Source: JAYKHL01 sp035284865 (GTDB lineage Bacteria > Cyanobacteriota > Sericytochromatia > S15B-MN24 > JAQBPE01). Taken from it: a DNA stretch of 23,112 nt. How positions within the stretch are numbered: position 1 is the stretch's first letter; each line of letters opens with the position of its first letter. The DNA lies in assembly GCA_035284865.1 (NCBI GenBank), contig JAYKHL010000213.1, positions 1-23,112 of the forward strand, written 5' to 3'. The notes below the pieces were generated by a model that made no database searches, was not told the origin of the DNA, and saw only the letters and a program-made list of their open reading frames with translations. The translations under genes and the position numbers were made by a program. Below are positions 1 to 7,812 of this stretch, in pieces.

Positions 1-2
1 GC

Positions 3-302
3 TACGTGGACGACCTGGTGGAGGGGCTGGTGCGGCTGATGGAGTCGAACGAGATTCAGCCCGTGAACGTCGGCAACCCCGCGGAGCTCTCCCTCCTGGA
101 GATGGCCCGGCGGATCCAGGCCCTGACGGGCACGCGAAGCGACATCGTGTTTCATCCCCTGCCACCGGACGACCCCAAGGTCCGGCGGCCGGACATCACC
201 CGGGCCCGTGCGCTGCTGGGTTGGGAGCCCCGCATCGATCTTGCGACCGGGCTGGCTCGCACCGTGGCGCACTTCAGAAGTGCCTTGCTGGGTCGCGTGT
301 GA
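3..302 (+). CDS. NAD-dependent sugar epimerase, UDP-glucuronate decarboxylase-like (C-terminal part, 5' truncated)
   Basis: The first ~99 residues in the window are the C-terminal end of an extended short-chain dehydrogenase/epimerase, and the start lies upstream of the window. Visible family marks are YVDDLVEGL at the very start, then VNVGNP, DDPKVRRPDIT and ALLGWEP, followed by an amphipathic C-terminal helix. The PLPPDDPKxRRPDI block is typical of UDP-glucuronate decarboxylase (UXS) and its close relatives, which make UDP-xylose for surface polysaccharides. dTDP-glucose dehydratase-like enzymes are a less likely reading. The catalytic YxxxK and Rossmann GxxGxxG motifs would lie upstream and cannot be checked. 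The TGA stop sits at the edge of a nested inverted repeat (299-411). Confidence 0.85.
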   Translation, partial: YVDDLVEGLVRLMESNEIQPVNVGNPAELSLLEMARRIQALTGTRSDIVFHPLPPDDPKVRRPDITRARALLGWEPRIDLATGLARTVAHFRSALLGRV

Positions 303-411
303 CCGGCCGAGCCCCGAGGCCGCCGTCAGCCTGGTGCCCGAGCGCTCGTCAGCGTGGCACCCACAGGGAACGGGGACCCGCCCGCGTAGGCCGCCCTCGG
401 GGAGCGGTCAC
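299..411. terminator. Nested inverted repeats across the convergent gene ends (possible bidirectional terminator)
   Basis: Outer arms GTGACCG (299-305) and CGGTCAC (405-411), then CCCCGAGG (312-319) and CCTCGGGG (395-402), are perfect complements in nested order. Inside lie GGTGCC (333-338)/GGCACC (356-361) around the palindrome CGAGCGCTCG (339-348). The outer arms include the stop codons of both convergent genes. There is no T-tract, so this is not a canonical intrinsic terminator; the role is inferred from position. Confidence 0.4.
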
Positions 412-662
412 GACGTGAGCCGCAGATCGGCTACAGCATAGGTCCAGACGCCGTCGCCCCGCCGGGCGTCCACCAAGCCGAGGCTGGTCATGTAGCTCAG
501 CACATGAAGCACCTGATCCAGGGGCCGGCCAAGGGTCCTTGCCAGGTGGTCAGCCCGGTGCCGGGCACGTCGCGAGGCCAGCAACGCCTCGAAGACCTCA
601 CCTGGCTGGAGCAAGCCAGGCCGGGTCGCATCAGGGTGAAGGGCACGGTCAAGGGTTTTCAT
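408..662 (-). CDS. Small winged-helix-like protein, function unknown
   Basis: This 84-residue protein starts at ATG 662. The start is supported by a strong Shine-Dalgarno (AGGGAGGTG on the minus strand, plus-strand positions 671-679) about 9 bases upstream. It begins MKTLDRALH and contains a helix-rich stretch, EVFEALLASRR then ADHLARTLGRPLDQVLHVLSYMTSLGLV, followed by a short beta-like wing (DARRGDGVWTYAV). That order of helix, helix, recognition-like helix and wing is what small winged-helix DNA-binding domains such as the MarR/ArsR-like or FeoC-like groups look like, but I cannot assign a family. It converges with the epimerase gene and diverges from the aminotransferase gene, so it could be a local regulator. 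Function is unknown; a 6-bp hairpin (682-698) lies just upstream of its ribosome binding site. Confidence 0.65.
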   Translation of the reverse strand: MKTLDRALHPDATRPGLLQPGEVFEALLASRRARHRADHLARTLGRPLDQVLHVLSYMTSLGLVDARRGDGVWTYAVADLRLTS

Positions 663-966
663 CCTGAGGCACCTCCCTGGGCCACGCGAGCGGCGTGGAA
701 CCGTATCCCTTCACTTACCCGCTGAGCCCCGCTTTAACGCGCCTGACCGGAAAATCTTTTGTCACCCTGTGACCTTGACCCTTGACAGCCCCCACGCCGG
801 CCGCCCTCTGGCGGAAGGCGACCGGGACGGTCTCCCGAAGGGGGGCGGAAGTCGGCTCTTGGTGCCAACTTCGCCCTTTGACACGGACCCCTGGCTAGGC
901 TAACCTGGGAGCTTTGCACCCGCGTTCCGGCAGCGAGGCCGTGACGCCAGCGCGCCAGGAGCCGCC
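663..966. other. Divergent intergenic region, no gene seen
   Basis: These 304 bases separate the divergent winged-helix and aminotransferase genes. They hold a hairpin CCACGC/GCGTGG (682-698) in the leader of the minus-strand gene, a small inverted repeat GACCG-GGA-CGGTC (820-832) and a candidate promoter for the aminotransferase (878-906). No convincing coding frame with a ribosome binding site was found. Confidence 0.6.
878..906 (+). promoter_or_regulatory. Candidate sigma70-type promoter for the aminotransferase gene
   Basis: TTGACA (878-883) is a perfect -35 hexamer. After 17 bases comes TAACCT (901-906), a weak -10 with only three consensus matches. The predicted transcript would start near 913, about 50 bases before the ATG at 967. 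Confidence 0.4.
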
Positions 967-2163
967 ATGTCTCAAGCCGCTACGACCCTCTCTCAGGACC
1001 GGTTCGTCGAGTCCGCGCGACTGCAAGCGCTGCCGCCCTACATCTTCGCCGAGTTGGACCGCCTCAAGGCCGTCGCCCGAGAGCGGGGCGTGGACGTCAT
1101 CGACCTGGGCATGGGCAACCCGGACCGCCCCACCCCTTCGGTGGTGGTGGAGGCGGCCACCGCGGCGTTGCAAGATCCCGCCAACCACCGCTACCCGACC
1201 TTCGACGGCCGCCCCCGGCTGCGGCAAGCCATCGCCAGCTGGTACGAGGCTCGCTACGGCGTCGCGCTCGACCCCGACCGGGAGGTGCTGCCCCTCATCG
1301 GCTCCAAGGAAGGCCTGGCACACCTGGCCCTTGCGTATGTCAACCCCGGCGACGTCACGCTCGTGCCGAGCCCTTCGTACCCCGTCCACTCGCGAGGCAC
1401 GATCCTGGCTGGAGGCCACGTCGAGTCGCTGCCATTGCGGGCCGACCGGGGCTGGCAGCTCGACTTCGACGCCATCGCACCGGACGCCGCCACCCGCGCG
1501 AGGCTGTTGTTCTTCAACTACCCCAACAACCCCACGGCCGCCACGGCCGAGCGACCGCTCTTCGAGCGCGCGGTCGCCTTCGCCCAGGCCTCAGGGACGC
1601 TCCTCGTTCACGACATGGCGTATGCCGAGCTGGCTTTCGACGGCCACAAGCCAACGTCCCTGCTCGAGGTGCCGGGGGCGCTCGCGCACGGGGTGGAGTT
1701 CCACACCTTCTCCAAGACCTTCTCGATGGCCGGCTGGCGGGTGGGCTTCGTGGTGGGCAACGCCCGTATGATCGCCGCGCTCACCAAGGTCAAGAGCAAC
1801 ATGGACTACGGCCTCTTCCCTGCGGTTCAGGAGGCCGCCATCGCGGCCCTGCAGCTTCCCCAGGCCGAGGTGGAGGACGTGGTCGCCATGTACCGGGAGC
1901 GCCGGGACGTGGTCGTGGAGGGCCTCCGTGCGGTCGGGTACGACGTGCCCCGGCCGAAGGCCACGATGTACGTCTGGGTGCCAGTTCCGGCGGGCCAAAC
2001 CGCCTCTTCCTTCGCATCCCGCCTGATCGACGAGGCCGGGGTGGTCATCACCCCGGGCACCGCCTTCGGGGCCGGGGGCGAGGGGTACTTCCGGATCTCC
2101 CTCATCGCGCCGCCGGACCGGCTGCGGGAGGCCATCGCCCGGGTGGGCAAGCTGACCTGGTAG
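967..2163 (+). CDS. dapL: PLP-dependent class I/II aminotransferase, LL-diaminopimelate aminotransferase-like
   Basis: This 398-residue fold-type I aminotransferase has the full motif set: VIDLGMGNPD (45-53), GSKEGLAHLAL (112-122), the NNPT loop (187-190), D216 and Y219 for the PLP ring, the Schiff-base lysine K250 in HTFSKTFSMAGWRVG, and R376 in FRIS for the substrate carboxylate. Overall pattern and length match the DapL/AspC-like group used in lysine and peptidoglycan precursor synthesis, where it converts tetrahydrodipicolinate to LL-diaminopimelate. Alanine or aspartate aminotransferase activity cannot be excluded from motifs alone. The start is supported by AGGAG about 6 bases before the ATG. 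The biotin ligase start follows its stop by one base, implying cotranscription. Confidence 0.85.
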   Translation: MSQAATTLSQDRFVESARLQALPPYIFAELDRLKAVARERGVDVIDLGMGNPDRPTPSVVVEAATAALQDPANHRYPTFDGRPRLRQAIASWYEARYGVALDPDREVLPLIGSKEGLAHLALAYVNPGDVTLVPSPSYPVHSRGTILAGGHVESLPLRADRGWQLDFDAIAPDAATRARLLFFNYPNNPTAATAERPLFERAVAFAQASGTLLVHDMAYAELAFDGHKPTSLLEVPGALAHGVEFHTFSKTFSMAGWRVGFVVGNARMIAALTKVKSNMDYGLFPAVQEAAIAALQLPQAEVEDVVAMYRERRDVVVEGLRAVGYDVPRPKATMYVWVPVPAGQTASSFASRLIDEAGVVITPGTAFGAGGEGYFRISLIAPPDRLREAIARVGKLTW

Positions 2164-2164
2164 C

Positions 2165-3298
2165 GTGCCAGACGTGCCCCGGAGCCAGTTCGAGCTCACC
2201 ACGCTGGCGAACACGGACTCCACCAGCGCCCACCTCAAGCGTCTCCTGGCGGCAGGGGCCGGCTGCTGGACCGCGGTCTGCGCCGGCCAGCAGTCGGCGG
2301 GGTACGGCCAACGTGGCCGCACCTGGGCCTCGCCGCCGGGCAACGGCCTCTACCTGTCGGCCGCCGTGCCGCTGCCCCCGACCCCCACCCTGCTGCCGCT
2401 GGCCGTTGGCCTCGCCGTGACGGAGGCGCTGGCCCCCTGGACCAACGAGCCGGGCCTGAAGTGGGTGAACGACGTGGTGGCCCGTGGCCGGAAGCTCGGG
2501 GGGGTGCTCGTCGAGGCTTCCCGCGGCGTGGCCGTGGTGGGCATCGGGCTGAACGTGCGGGCACCGGAGGTGGAGGGCGCCATCGGGCTGGACGAGCTCA
2601 CGGCCGCCCCCCCCGCAGCCAGCAGCCTTCCGCCGGTGGTGCTCAGCGCGCTCGCGCAGACCCTGGCCTGGTGGGCAGAGGTTGGCAACGATCCGCTGCG
2701 AGCGGCCTGGCGGCGTCGGGCCGTCACCCTGGGGCAGCAGGTGACGGTGGAGCACCTCGAAGGTGAGGCCTTCGACCTCGGCCCAGCCGGGGAGCTGGTG
2801 TTGCGGCTCGCTGATGGCTCCCTTCGGCCCGTCGTGTCGGGCCCGGTGCGTCAGGCAGACGGCTCCTACTGTGGACCGGGGAGGGGACGGCCTGCCCGGT
2901 GCCTGGGGTCCGGCTGCTACAATGACGCCGTCGCCGCCCATGATGCTGATCGATCGCTACATCGTGATGGAGCTCGTGCGCCCCTTCCTGCTGGGGGTGC
3001 TGGGCTTCGTCGTGATCATGCTGGCAAACACCCTGTACCTCTACGCCGAGCTGATCGTTCACAGTGGCGTGTCAGTTGGGGTGGTGGCGAAGCTGCTGGC
3101 TTTCAACCTGCCCGCCATCATCGTGGTGACCTTTCCGGTGGCCTACCTGTTCGCGACGCTGCTGGCGATCGGGCGCCTGACCAAGGACAGCGAGGTCACG
3201 GCCATGCGCTCGGTCGGGGTGAGCTTCCGGCGGATCCTCCTGCCCCTGCTGACGGTGTCCCTGCTGGTGTCCTATGCCGCCTTCTGGATCAACGATGA
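2165..3298 (+). CDS. birA: Biotin--[acetyl-CoA-carboxylase] ligase without HTH domain; 3' end abnormal
   Basis: The first ~235 residues are a biotin-protein ligase, which adenylates biotin and transfers it to the carrier lysine of acetyl-CoA carboxylase. Visible marks are GYGQRGRTWASP (46-56), a variant of the GRGRxGRxW biotin-AMP loop, KWVNDV (99-104) with the active-site lysine K99, KLGGVLVE (110-117), GIGLNV (126-131) and a C-terminal SH3-like part ending near VVSGPVRQADGSYC (223-236). The E. coli-type N-terminal DNA-binding domain is missing, so it is monofunctional. The GTG start lies one base after the aminotransferase stop. Oddly, no stop follows the domain: the frame runs 359 bases into the permease gene, giving ~140 residues of Gly/Arg/Pro-rich shadow translation. 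A single missing base upstream of 2923 would place the stop at 2923-2925. Ligase identity is firm, but the 3' end is probably wrong. Confidence 0.8.
   Translation: MPDVPRSQFELTTLANTDSTSAHLKRLLAAGAGCWTAVCAGQQSAGYGQRGRTWASPPGNGLYLSAAVPLPPTPTLLPLAVGLAVTEALAPWTNEPGLKWVNDVVARGRKLGGVLVEASRGVAVVGIGLNVRAPEVEGAIGLDELTAAPPAASSLPPVVLSALAQTLAWWAEVGNDPLRAAWRRRAVTLGQQVTVEHLEGEAFDLGPAGELVLRLADGSLRPVVSGPVRQADGSYCGPGRGRPARCLGSGCYNDAVAAHDADRSLHRDGARAPLPAGGAGLRRDHAGKHPVPLRRADRSQWRVSWGGGEAAGFQPARHHRGDLSGGLPVRDAAGDRAPDQGQRGHGHALGRGELPADPPAPADGVPAGVLCRLLDQR
2912..2923 (+). promoter_or_regulatory. Extended -10-like element at the permease start
   Basis: TGC-TACAAT (TACAAT at 2918-2923, TG at 2915-2916) matches an extended -10 element, but no -35 is apparent 17 bases upstream. 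If used, transcription would begin near 2930, leaving almost no leader before ATG 2940. The same bases contain an ATGA motif (2922-2925). Confidence 0.25.
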
Positions 3299-4016
3299 AA
3301 TCGTGCCCTGGGCCAACCGGGAGACGGTGGACCTCGTCCGGGAAATGGTGCTGCACCAGGGGCGCCCCATCATCAAGGAAAACATCTTCTTCAAGGGCAG
3401 CAACGAGAGCCGTTACTTCTACGTCCGGCAGGTCGACCGTCGCACGAACGCGATGTATGACGTCTTCATCTTCGACAAGCGTTCCGGCGGGCAGACCGTG
3501 ATCGTGGCCAACGAGGCCCAGTGGGTGGACGAGACCTGGAACCTTCGCAACGGGGTCATCTCGTACTACGACAAGTGGGGATCGCTGGAGCGAGAGGAGG
3601 CCTTCGCCGAGTTGGCCGTGCGCGTCACGGTCAAGCCCGAGGCGTTTTTCGCGGCCGGAGAGCGCAGCCCGCAGGAGAAAAGCAGCGGCGAACTCGCCGC
3701 CGAGATCGAGGCCCTTCGTGGTGGTGGCACGGACACCAAGGCCATGGAGGTGGACTACCACATGAAGTTCTCGCTGCCGCTCGCCACCTTCTTCTCCGCC
3801 CTGCTGGCGGCACCGCTCGGGGCCAAGTTCTCGCGGCTGGGCGGCTACATCGGGGTGGTGTTCTCCATCATCCTGGTGTTCATTTACTACGTGGTGATGT
3901 CGGTGGCGCGCTCCCTCGGCAACAACGGCGTGCTGGATCCCGTGACCGGGGCCTGGATCCAGAACTACCTCTTTGGCCTCGTGGGTGCCGGGCTCCTCTG
4001 GCGCATCGATCGATGA
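2940..4016 (+). CDS. LptF/LptG family LPS-export ABC transporter permease
   Basis: This 358-residue YjgP/YjgQ-family permease would act in the inner-membrane LptB2FG complex, which extracts lipopolysaccharide and pushes it across the periplasm to LptD. Seen: an N-terminal IDRYIVMELVRPFLLGVLGF segment, hydrophobic helices near residues 12-36, 55-78 and 98-116, a soluble periplasmic beta-jellyroll-like middle (about 125-265), and C-terminal helices carrying the family signature SLPLATFFSALLAAPLGAKFSR. Only one such gene is here; it may act as a homodimer or pair with a partner elsewhere. The start is uncertain: ATG 2940 fits family N-termini, ATG 2922 adds six residues, and neither has a clear Shine-Dalgarno. 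Its stop overlaps the lptD start (ATGA, 4013-4016), which argues for translational coupling. Confidence 0.92.
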   Translation: MMLIDRYIVMELVRPFLLGVLGFVVIMLANTLYLYAELIVHSGVSVGVVAKLLAFNLPAIIVVTFPVAYLFATLLAIGRLTKDSEVTAMRSVGVSFRRILLPLLTVSLLVSYAAFWINDEIVPWANRETVDLVREMVLHQGRPIIKENIFFKGSNESRYFYVRQVDRRTNAMYDVFIFDKRSGGQTVIVANEAQWVDETWNLRNGVISYYDKWGSLEREEAFAELAVRVTVKPEAFFAAGERSPQEKSSGELAAEIEALRGGGTDTKAMEVDYHMKFSLPLATFFSALLAAPLGAKFSRLGGYIGVVFSIILVFIYYVVMSVARSLGNNGVLDPVTGAWIQNYLFGLVGAGLLWRIDR

Positions 4017-6997
4017 CCAGGCTCGGGCTGACAGGCTGTCTCAGGGGGCTGAGCCGGATCGCGGCCCTGGCGCTGGTGACCGTCGCGGCCTCGCCGCAGG
4101 CGGTGCAAGCCCAGTCCCCCATCGGCCCGGACGCGCAACGCAGCCCATCCCCCGTGCGTCCGGTGGTCCCGGCCCCTCCAACGCCTGAAGCCTCTTCCTC
4201 GCCGGGGGCTCAGGCGCGCGTGAAGGTGCGGGCGGACACCCTGACCCATGACCGGGGCGCCGGACTCACCCGGTTCCGGGGCAACGTCCACGTCGACTAT
4301 GGGGCCACCTCCATCGAGTCAGAAGAGCTGGCCGTGGACGCCCGGGCGCAGGAGGTCTTCACCGACACCCGCTTCACGCTGGTGCAGCCAGACCCCAAGC
4401 AAGCTGACAGGCGGCAGGTCATCACGGGCACGGGGCTTCGCTACAACTACGAGACGCAGGAGGCTCGCGTGAAGGGGGCCAGCCTGGCCGCTCCCGCCGA
4501 GCAGCTCGGGCAAACCGTGTACGTGCGGGCTCGGGAGCTGCACGGCTACGGCCAGCGGCAATGGGACGCCAGCGATGCGGTCTTTTCCACGTGCGAGGAG
4601 CTCCAAACGGAGCACATGCCCCACTACCACGTGGAGGCCCGGCTGATGCAGTACTACGCGGGAGACAAGATCGTTTCCTGGAACAACCGCATCTACATCA
4701 ACGGGCGTTACCTCTTCTGGCTGCCGGTGTGGGTCATCCCGCTGAAGAAGGAACAGAACGACCTGAACATCGGTCGCAGCGAGGTCGAGGGCTTCTACCT
4801 GAGGTCGGCCCACGCCTACACCCTGCCGGCGCTGAACAACGGCTTCTGGCTGAACTCGGGCCGCTTGACGGCCAACCTGTTCGAAAAGAAACCCGTCGGG
4901 CTCGGCATCGAGCACAACGCGACGTGGGGCTACGACGGCGCGACCTACGCCTTCCTGTACGGGCTGATCACGCCCGACCGCAACAGCTTCCTGCCCGCCG
5001 GCCAGAACCTGGCCGAGGCCGACGCCGACCTCGCGGTGCGGAAAGGGTACGCCCTGTTCGGCCTGAACGGGCAGCCCTTCCAGGACCGTCAGTGGGGCGT
5101 CGAGCACAAGCAACGGCTCTTCGGGCGCCTCGAGCTCGGTGGCAGGTTCGAGGACCACAACATCTACGATCCGCTCTCCCAGAACTACCGCGTGAACCGC
5201 CAGTCCTCCCGGCTCAACCTCAAGGATCGCGTCGACGGGCTGGGCCTCACCTACGACGTCGGCTACGACGGAACCCGCCAGCGGGGCAACCAGGCCACGG
5301 CCGACCGGCTCTCGCAAAGCCTCTCGGATCGGGTCCGGGGCAACGTGGGGTTCAAGCTGGGCAACACGGACGTGCGGGTGAACGCGCAGGCAGACCGCAA
5401 CCAGCAGGTCACGCGCACGGTCGTGGTGCGCCAGGGCGGCTCGCCCTACACCCTGCGACAGGCGGGCGACGAGGCTGAGTTCGAGGTCAAGGAGGAGCCC
5501 GGAGCAGCCCAGACAAACGTCACGAACACGCTCACGGCGACGAGCCGCTGGAGCGACGTCACCAACTCGAGCTTCAACATGCCCTACCGCGTGCAGATCC
5601 GAGAGCCAGCCGTGAGCGCCAGCGCGGCGCCAGCGCCCAGCCCGGGCCCGTGGGATCAACAAGCGGAGCCCCAGTTCGAGCTCACCCACCGCGTGAAGGG
5701 CCTGGGCACCCTGCAGGTGCAGGCGCAGAAGTTCCTCGACCTGACCCAGGGCGTGCCCACGCCCGCGCCCGTGCCCGGGGCCTCACCGGGCGCCGAGGTG
5801 GCCCAGGCAGAGGCCCGCATCCGACGCTATGGCAAGTTCGACAAGCTGCCTGAGCTCACGCTCTCCTCCGAGCCGCTGTTTGCCGCCTGGCAGCCGCTGA
5901 CCTTGAAGGCGGGCTATGGGCGATACTTCGAGTACGCGTCCTTCAAGATCCCCACGCCCCGGCGGGGCCAGGCCATCGACACCAACTTCCCGGGGGACTT
6001 CATCAACCGCTTTGCGCCCGAGGTCTCGCTCAACAGCAAGGGGCATGACATCGGGTTCCGCAGCAAGCTTGACTTTGGAGGCACGGGTTACCGACAGTTC
6101 CTCTACAGCACCCAGGACGCCCAGTACTCCATCGACCAGCGCGTCCGGCTCACGACCCAGTGGGCGCCAGGGGCGAGCACCAACCTGAACTACACGAACA
6201 ACATCACCCCGGATGTGGCCGAGCAAATGGCCCGGGGCCTGGACCGCTACGTGAACAACTCCCCGTTCAACCTCGACCGGCTGTCGCTTCAAAAGCAGAC
6301 CCGGTTGACGGGCTCCTTCGACGTTCAGCGGGATCCGTACTTTCGCTCGGCCTTGCGGGGCGGTTACGACTACATCAACAAGCTCTATGACAACGTGAGC
6401 GCCGAGGTCACGTGGCGCACCGCACCCTTCGGGCTGCCGCTCGGCCTGACGCTGAATGGCCAGTATGACATCCAGGAGGACGCCAACGGCGGCTTGAAGT
6501 TCGAGACCAAGCCCTTCGATCACTTTGGGGCGCCCCGGATTCCGCTCACGGGCATCGCGGGCAAGTGGCTGCCCCTGCAAGGCACGCTGACGCTGCGCTC
6601 CACCCCCGAGGTGTTCGGTGGCGTCTATGGCGCTGAGACCATCAAGCCTGGCTGGCAGCTCGACAACCAGCTGGCCTACGACTTCGAGAAGGGCCTGTGG
6701 CAGTCGCTCGTCAACAGGTTGTACCTGACGCTGGGCAACCACTGGACCAACCACGTGCAGCTCGTGTTCGGGGGTTACTACGACATCGGAGAGAAGCAAT
6801 ACAAGTTCTCTCAGGTGGGCATCACGAAGGACCTTCACGACTTCGTCCTGAGCGCCCAGTATGATCGGCTGGCCAGCTTCTACTCCGTGTCCCTGACGAT
6901 GCTGGCTTTCCCCTCCCAGCCACTCAACTTCACCAGCAACACGTTCGATCGCCGCGCCGGCGCGGGGGGGCCGGCCTTCGGGGTGAGGGGGTTCTGA
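4013..6997 (+). CDS. lptD: LPS-assembly outer-membrane protein LptD (OstA/Imp)
   Basis: This 994-residue protein would be the outer-membrane translocon that inserts lipopolysaccharide into the outer leaflet. The order is: signal peptide ending at VQA (31-33), a Pro/Ala-rich spacer (about 41-66), an OstA/LptA-like beta-jellyroll (about 68-185, starting KVRADTLTHDRGAGLTRFRGNV), the LptD-specific block around FSTCEEL and WNNRIYINGRYLFWLPVWVIPL, then a long beta-barrel ending in phenylalanine (GVRGF), the expected BAM signal. It is about 200 residues longer than proteobacterial LptD. Two Ala/Pro-rich insertions near residues 533-546 and 582-594 probably sit in loops. The paired disulfide cysteines of E. 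coli LptD are not evident. The ATG overlaps the permease stop, giving an lptF/G-lptD operon. The open frame continues upstream of 4013 only as an antiphase shadow. Confidence 0.93.
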   Translation: MTRLGLTGCLRGLSRIAALALVTVAASPQAVQAQSPIGPDAQRSPSPVRPVVPAPPTPEASSSPGAQARVKVRADTLTHDRGAGLTRFRGNVHVDYGATSIESEELAVDARAQEVFTDTRFTLVQPDPKQADRRQVITGTGLRYNYETQEARVKGASLAAPAEQLGQTVYVRARELHGYGQRQWDASDAVFSTCEELQTEHMPHYHVEARLMQYYAGDKIVSWNNRIYINGRYLFWLPVWVIPLKKEQNDLNIGRSEVEGFYLRSAHAYTLPALNNGFWLNSGRLTANLFEKKPVGLGIEHNATWGYDGATYAFLYGLITPDRNSFLPAGQNLAEADADLAVRKGYALFGLNGQPFQDRQWGVEHKQRLFGRLELGGRFEDHNIYDPLSQNYRVNRQSSRLNLKDRVDGLGLTYDVGYDGTRQRGNQATADRLSQSLSDRVRGNVGFKLGNTDVRVNAQADRNQQVTRTVVVRQGGSPYTLRQAGDEAEFEVKEEPGAAQTNVTNTLTATSRWSDVTNSSFNMPYRVQIREPAVSASAAPAPSPGPWDQQAEPQFELTHRVKGLGTLQVQAQKFLDLTQGVPTPAPVPGASPGAEVAQAEARIRRYGKFDKLPELTLSSEPLFAAWQPLTLKAGYGRYFEYASFKIPTPRRGQAIDTNFPGDFINRFAPEVSLNSKGHDIGFRSKLDFGGTGYRQFLYSTQDAQYSIDQRVRLTTQWAPGASTNLNYTNNITPDVAEQMARGLDRYVNNSPFNLDRLSLQKQTRLTGSFDVQRDPYFRSALRGGYDYINKLYDNVSAEVTWRTAPFGLPLGLTLNGQYDIQEDANGGLKFETKPFDHFGAPRIPLTGIAGKWLPLQGTLTLRSTPEVFGGVYGAETIKPGWQLDNQLAYDFEKGLWQSLVNRLYLTLGNHWTNHVQLVFGGYYDIGEKQYKFSQVGITKDLHDFVLSAQYDRLASFYSVSLTMLAFPSQPLNFTSNTFDRRAGAGGPAFGVRGF

Positions 6998-6999
6998 GG

Positions 7000-7806
7000 A
7001 TGACGTCAATGATGACACGCGGGCGCGCCCGCCTGCTGGTGGGGACGGTGCTGGGCCTGGCGGGCTCGGGGCCCGGGGCCGGGTGCGCCTACAACGCGAC
7101 GGGAGTGGCCCCGCCCAAGACCCTGATCCTGGAGTTCAGCGTGGAGGGTGAGCGCTTCGTTCCCTCCCCCAACTGGGCCTACTATCTGGTGCTCGACACC
7201 AACGGAAACCCGGACGACGCGCCCCTCATCAACGGCCCCGCCCCGCTCCAGTTCCCCTACCCGGACCCTCGCTCCTACCTGCCCTTCTACCGGGACGAGC
7301 GGGCCATCCTCGACCGGGAGCCCGTGGCCGTCCCGAACTCGGTCTGGTCCACGTACTTCGCCCTGTACGAGGAGGCCGGCCAGTTCGTGGTGTGGCAGGG
7401 CAGGCCCAACCCGGATGGCACCATCAACGAGCGGGAGCGACAGCTGCAGGCGGGCCGGGAGTGGGCCATCAGGGACAACAAGACGCTCCAGTTCACGCTG
7501 CCGTTCACCCTGCTGCGCGAGCCCGGGCGGCCCGACGACTTCGAAGATCCGCCGCAGTGGGAGGCCAACCTCGCCGTGGCCCTGAGGGGCTCCGGGCGAT
7601 TCTCGCGGGACTTCACGATCGATCGCTGGGGGCAGGTCCAGAATTTCTCGTTTCCCATCCTCACCCGGCCCATCAACCAGACGCTGTACGACACCGTGGG
7701 CGGCGTGCAGTTCCCCCAGAACGTGCCGGCGGGGGTGGACCCCCGCAACATGAACATCGTGCAGCTCACGTATCGGGTGGTCTCCGAGGGAGCCACCCGA
7801 CGCTGA
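7000..7806 (+). CDS. Putative secreted or lipid-anchored protein downstream of lptD, function unknown
   Basis: This 268-residue protein begins with basic residues and a hydrophobic stretch (RLLVGTVLGLAGSGPGAGC) that ends in a weak lipobox-like GAGC, suggesting a lipoprotein or exported protein. The mature part is rich in aromatic residues and beta-strand-like patterns (PSPNWAYYLVLDTNGNPDD, SVWSTYFALYEEAGQFVVWQG, FSRDFTIDRWGQVQNFSFPIL) and looks like a beta-sandwich. No family was recognised. ATG 7000 follows the lptD stop by two bases and has GAGGGG nine bases upstream; ATG 7009 is an alternative. Its place as the third gene of an lptF/G-lptD unit makes an LptD partner role (the position filled by LptE elsewhere) a reasonable hypothesis, but there is no sequence evidence for LptE homology. 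Confidence 0.75.
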   Translation: MTSMMTRGRARLLVGTVLGLAGSGPGAGCAYNATGVAPPKTLILEFSVEGERFVPSPNWAYYLVLDTNGNPDDAPLINGPAPLQFPYPDPRSYLPFYRDERAILDREPVAVPNSVWSTYFALYEEAGQFVVWQGRPNPDGTINERERQLQAGREWAIRDNKTLQFTLPFTLLREPGRPDDFEDPPQWEANLAVALRGSGRFSRDFTIDRWGQVQNFSFPILTRPINQTLYDTVGGVQFPQNVPAGVDPRNMNIVQLTYRVVSEGATRR

Positions 7807-7812
7807 GGCACT

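Noticed and set aside
3521..4012. Upstream extension of the lptD frame inside the permease gene
   Set aside because: It is antiphase to conserved permease sequence, and the signal peptide begins exactly at the ATGA junction at 4013.
4319..5689. 456-codon minus-strand open frame opposite lptD
   Set aside because: Val/Leu/Arg-rich antisense shadow over conserved LptD blocks.
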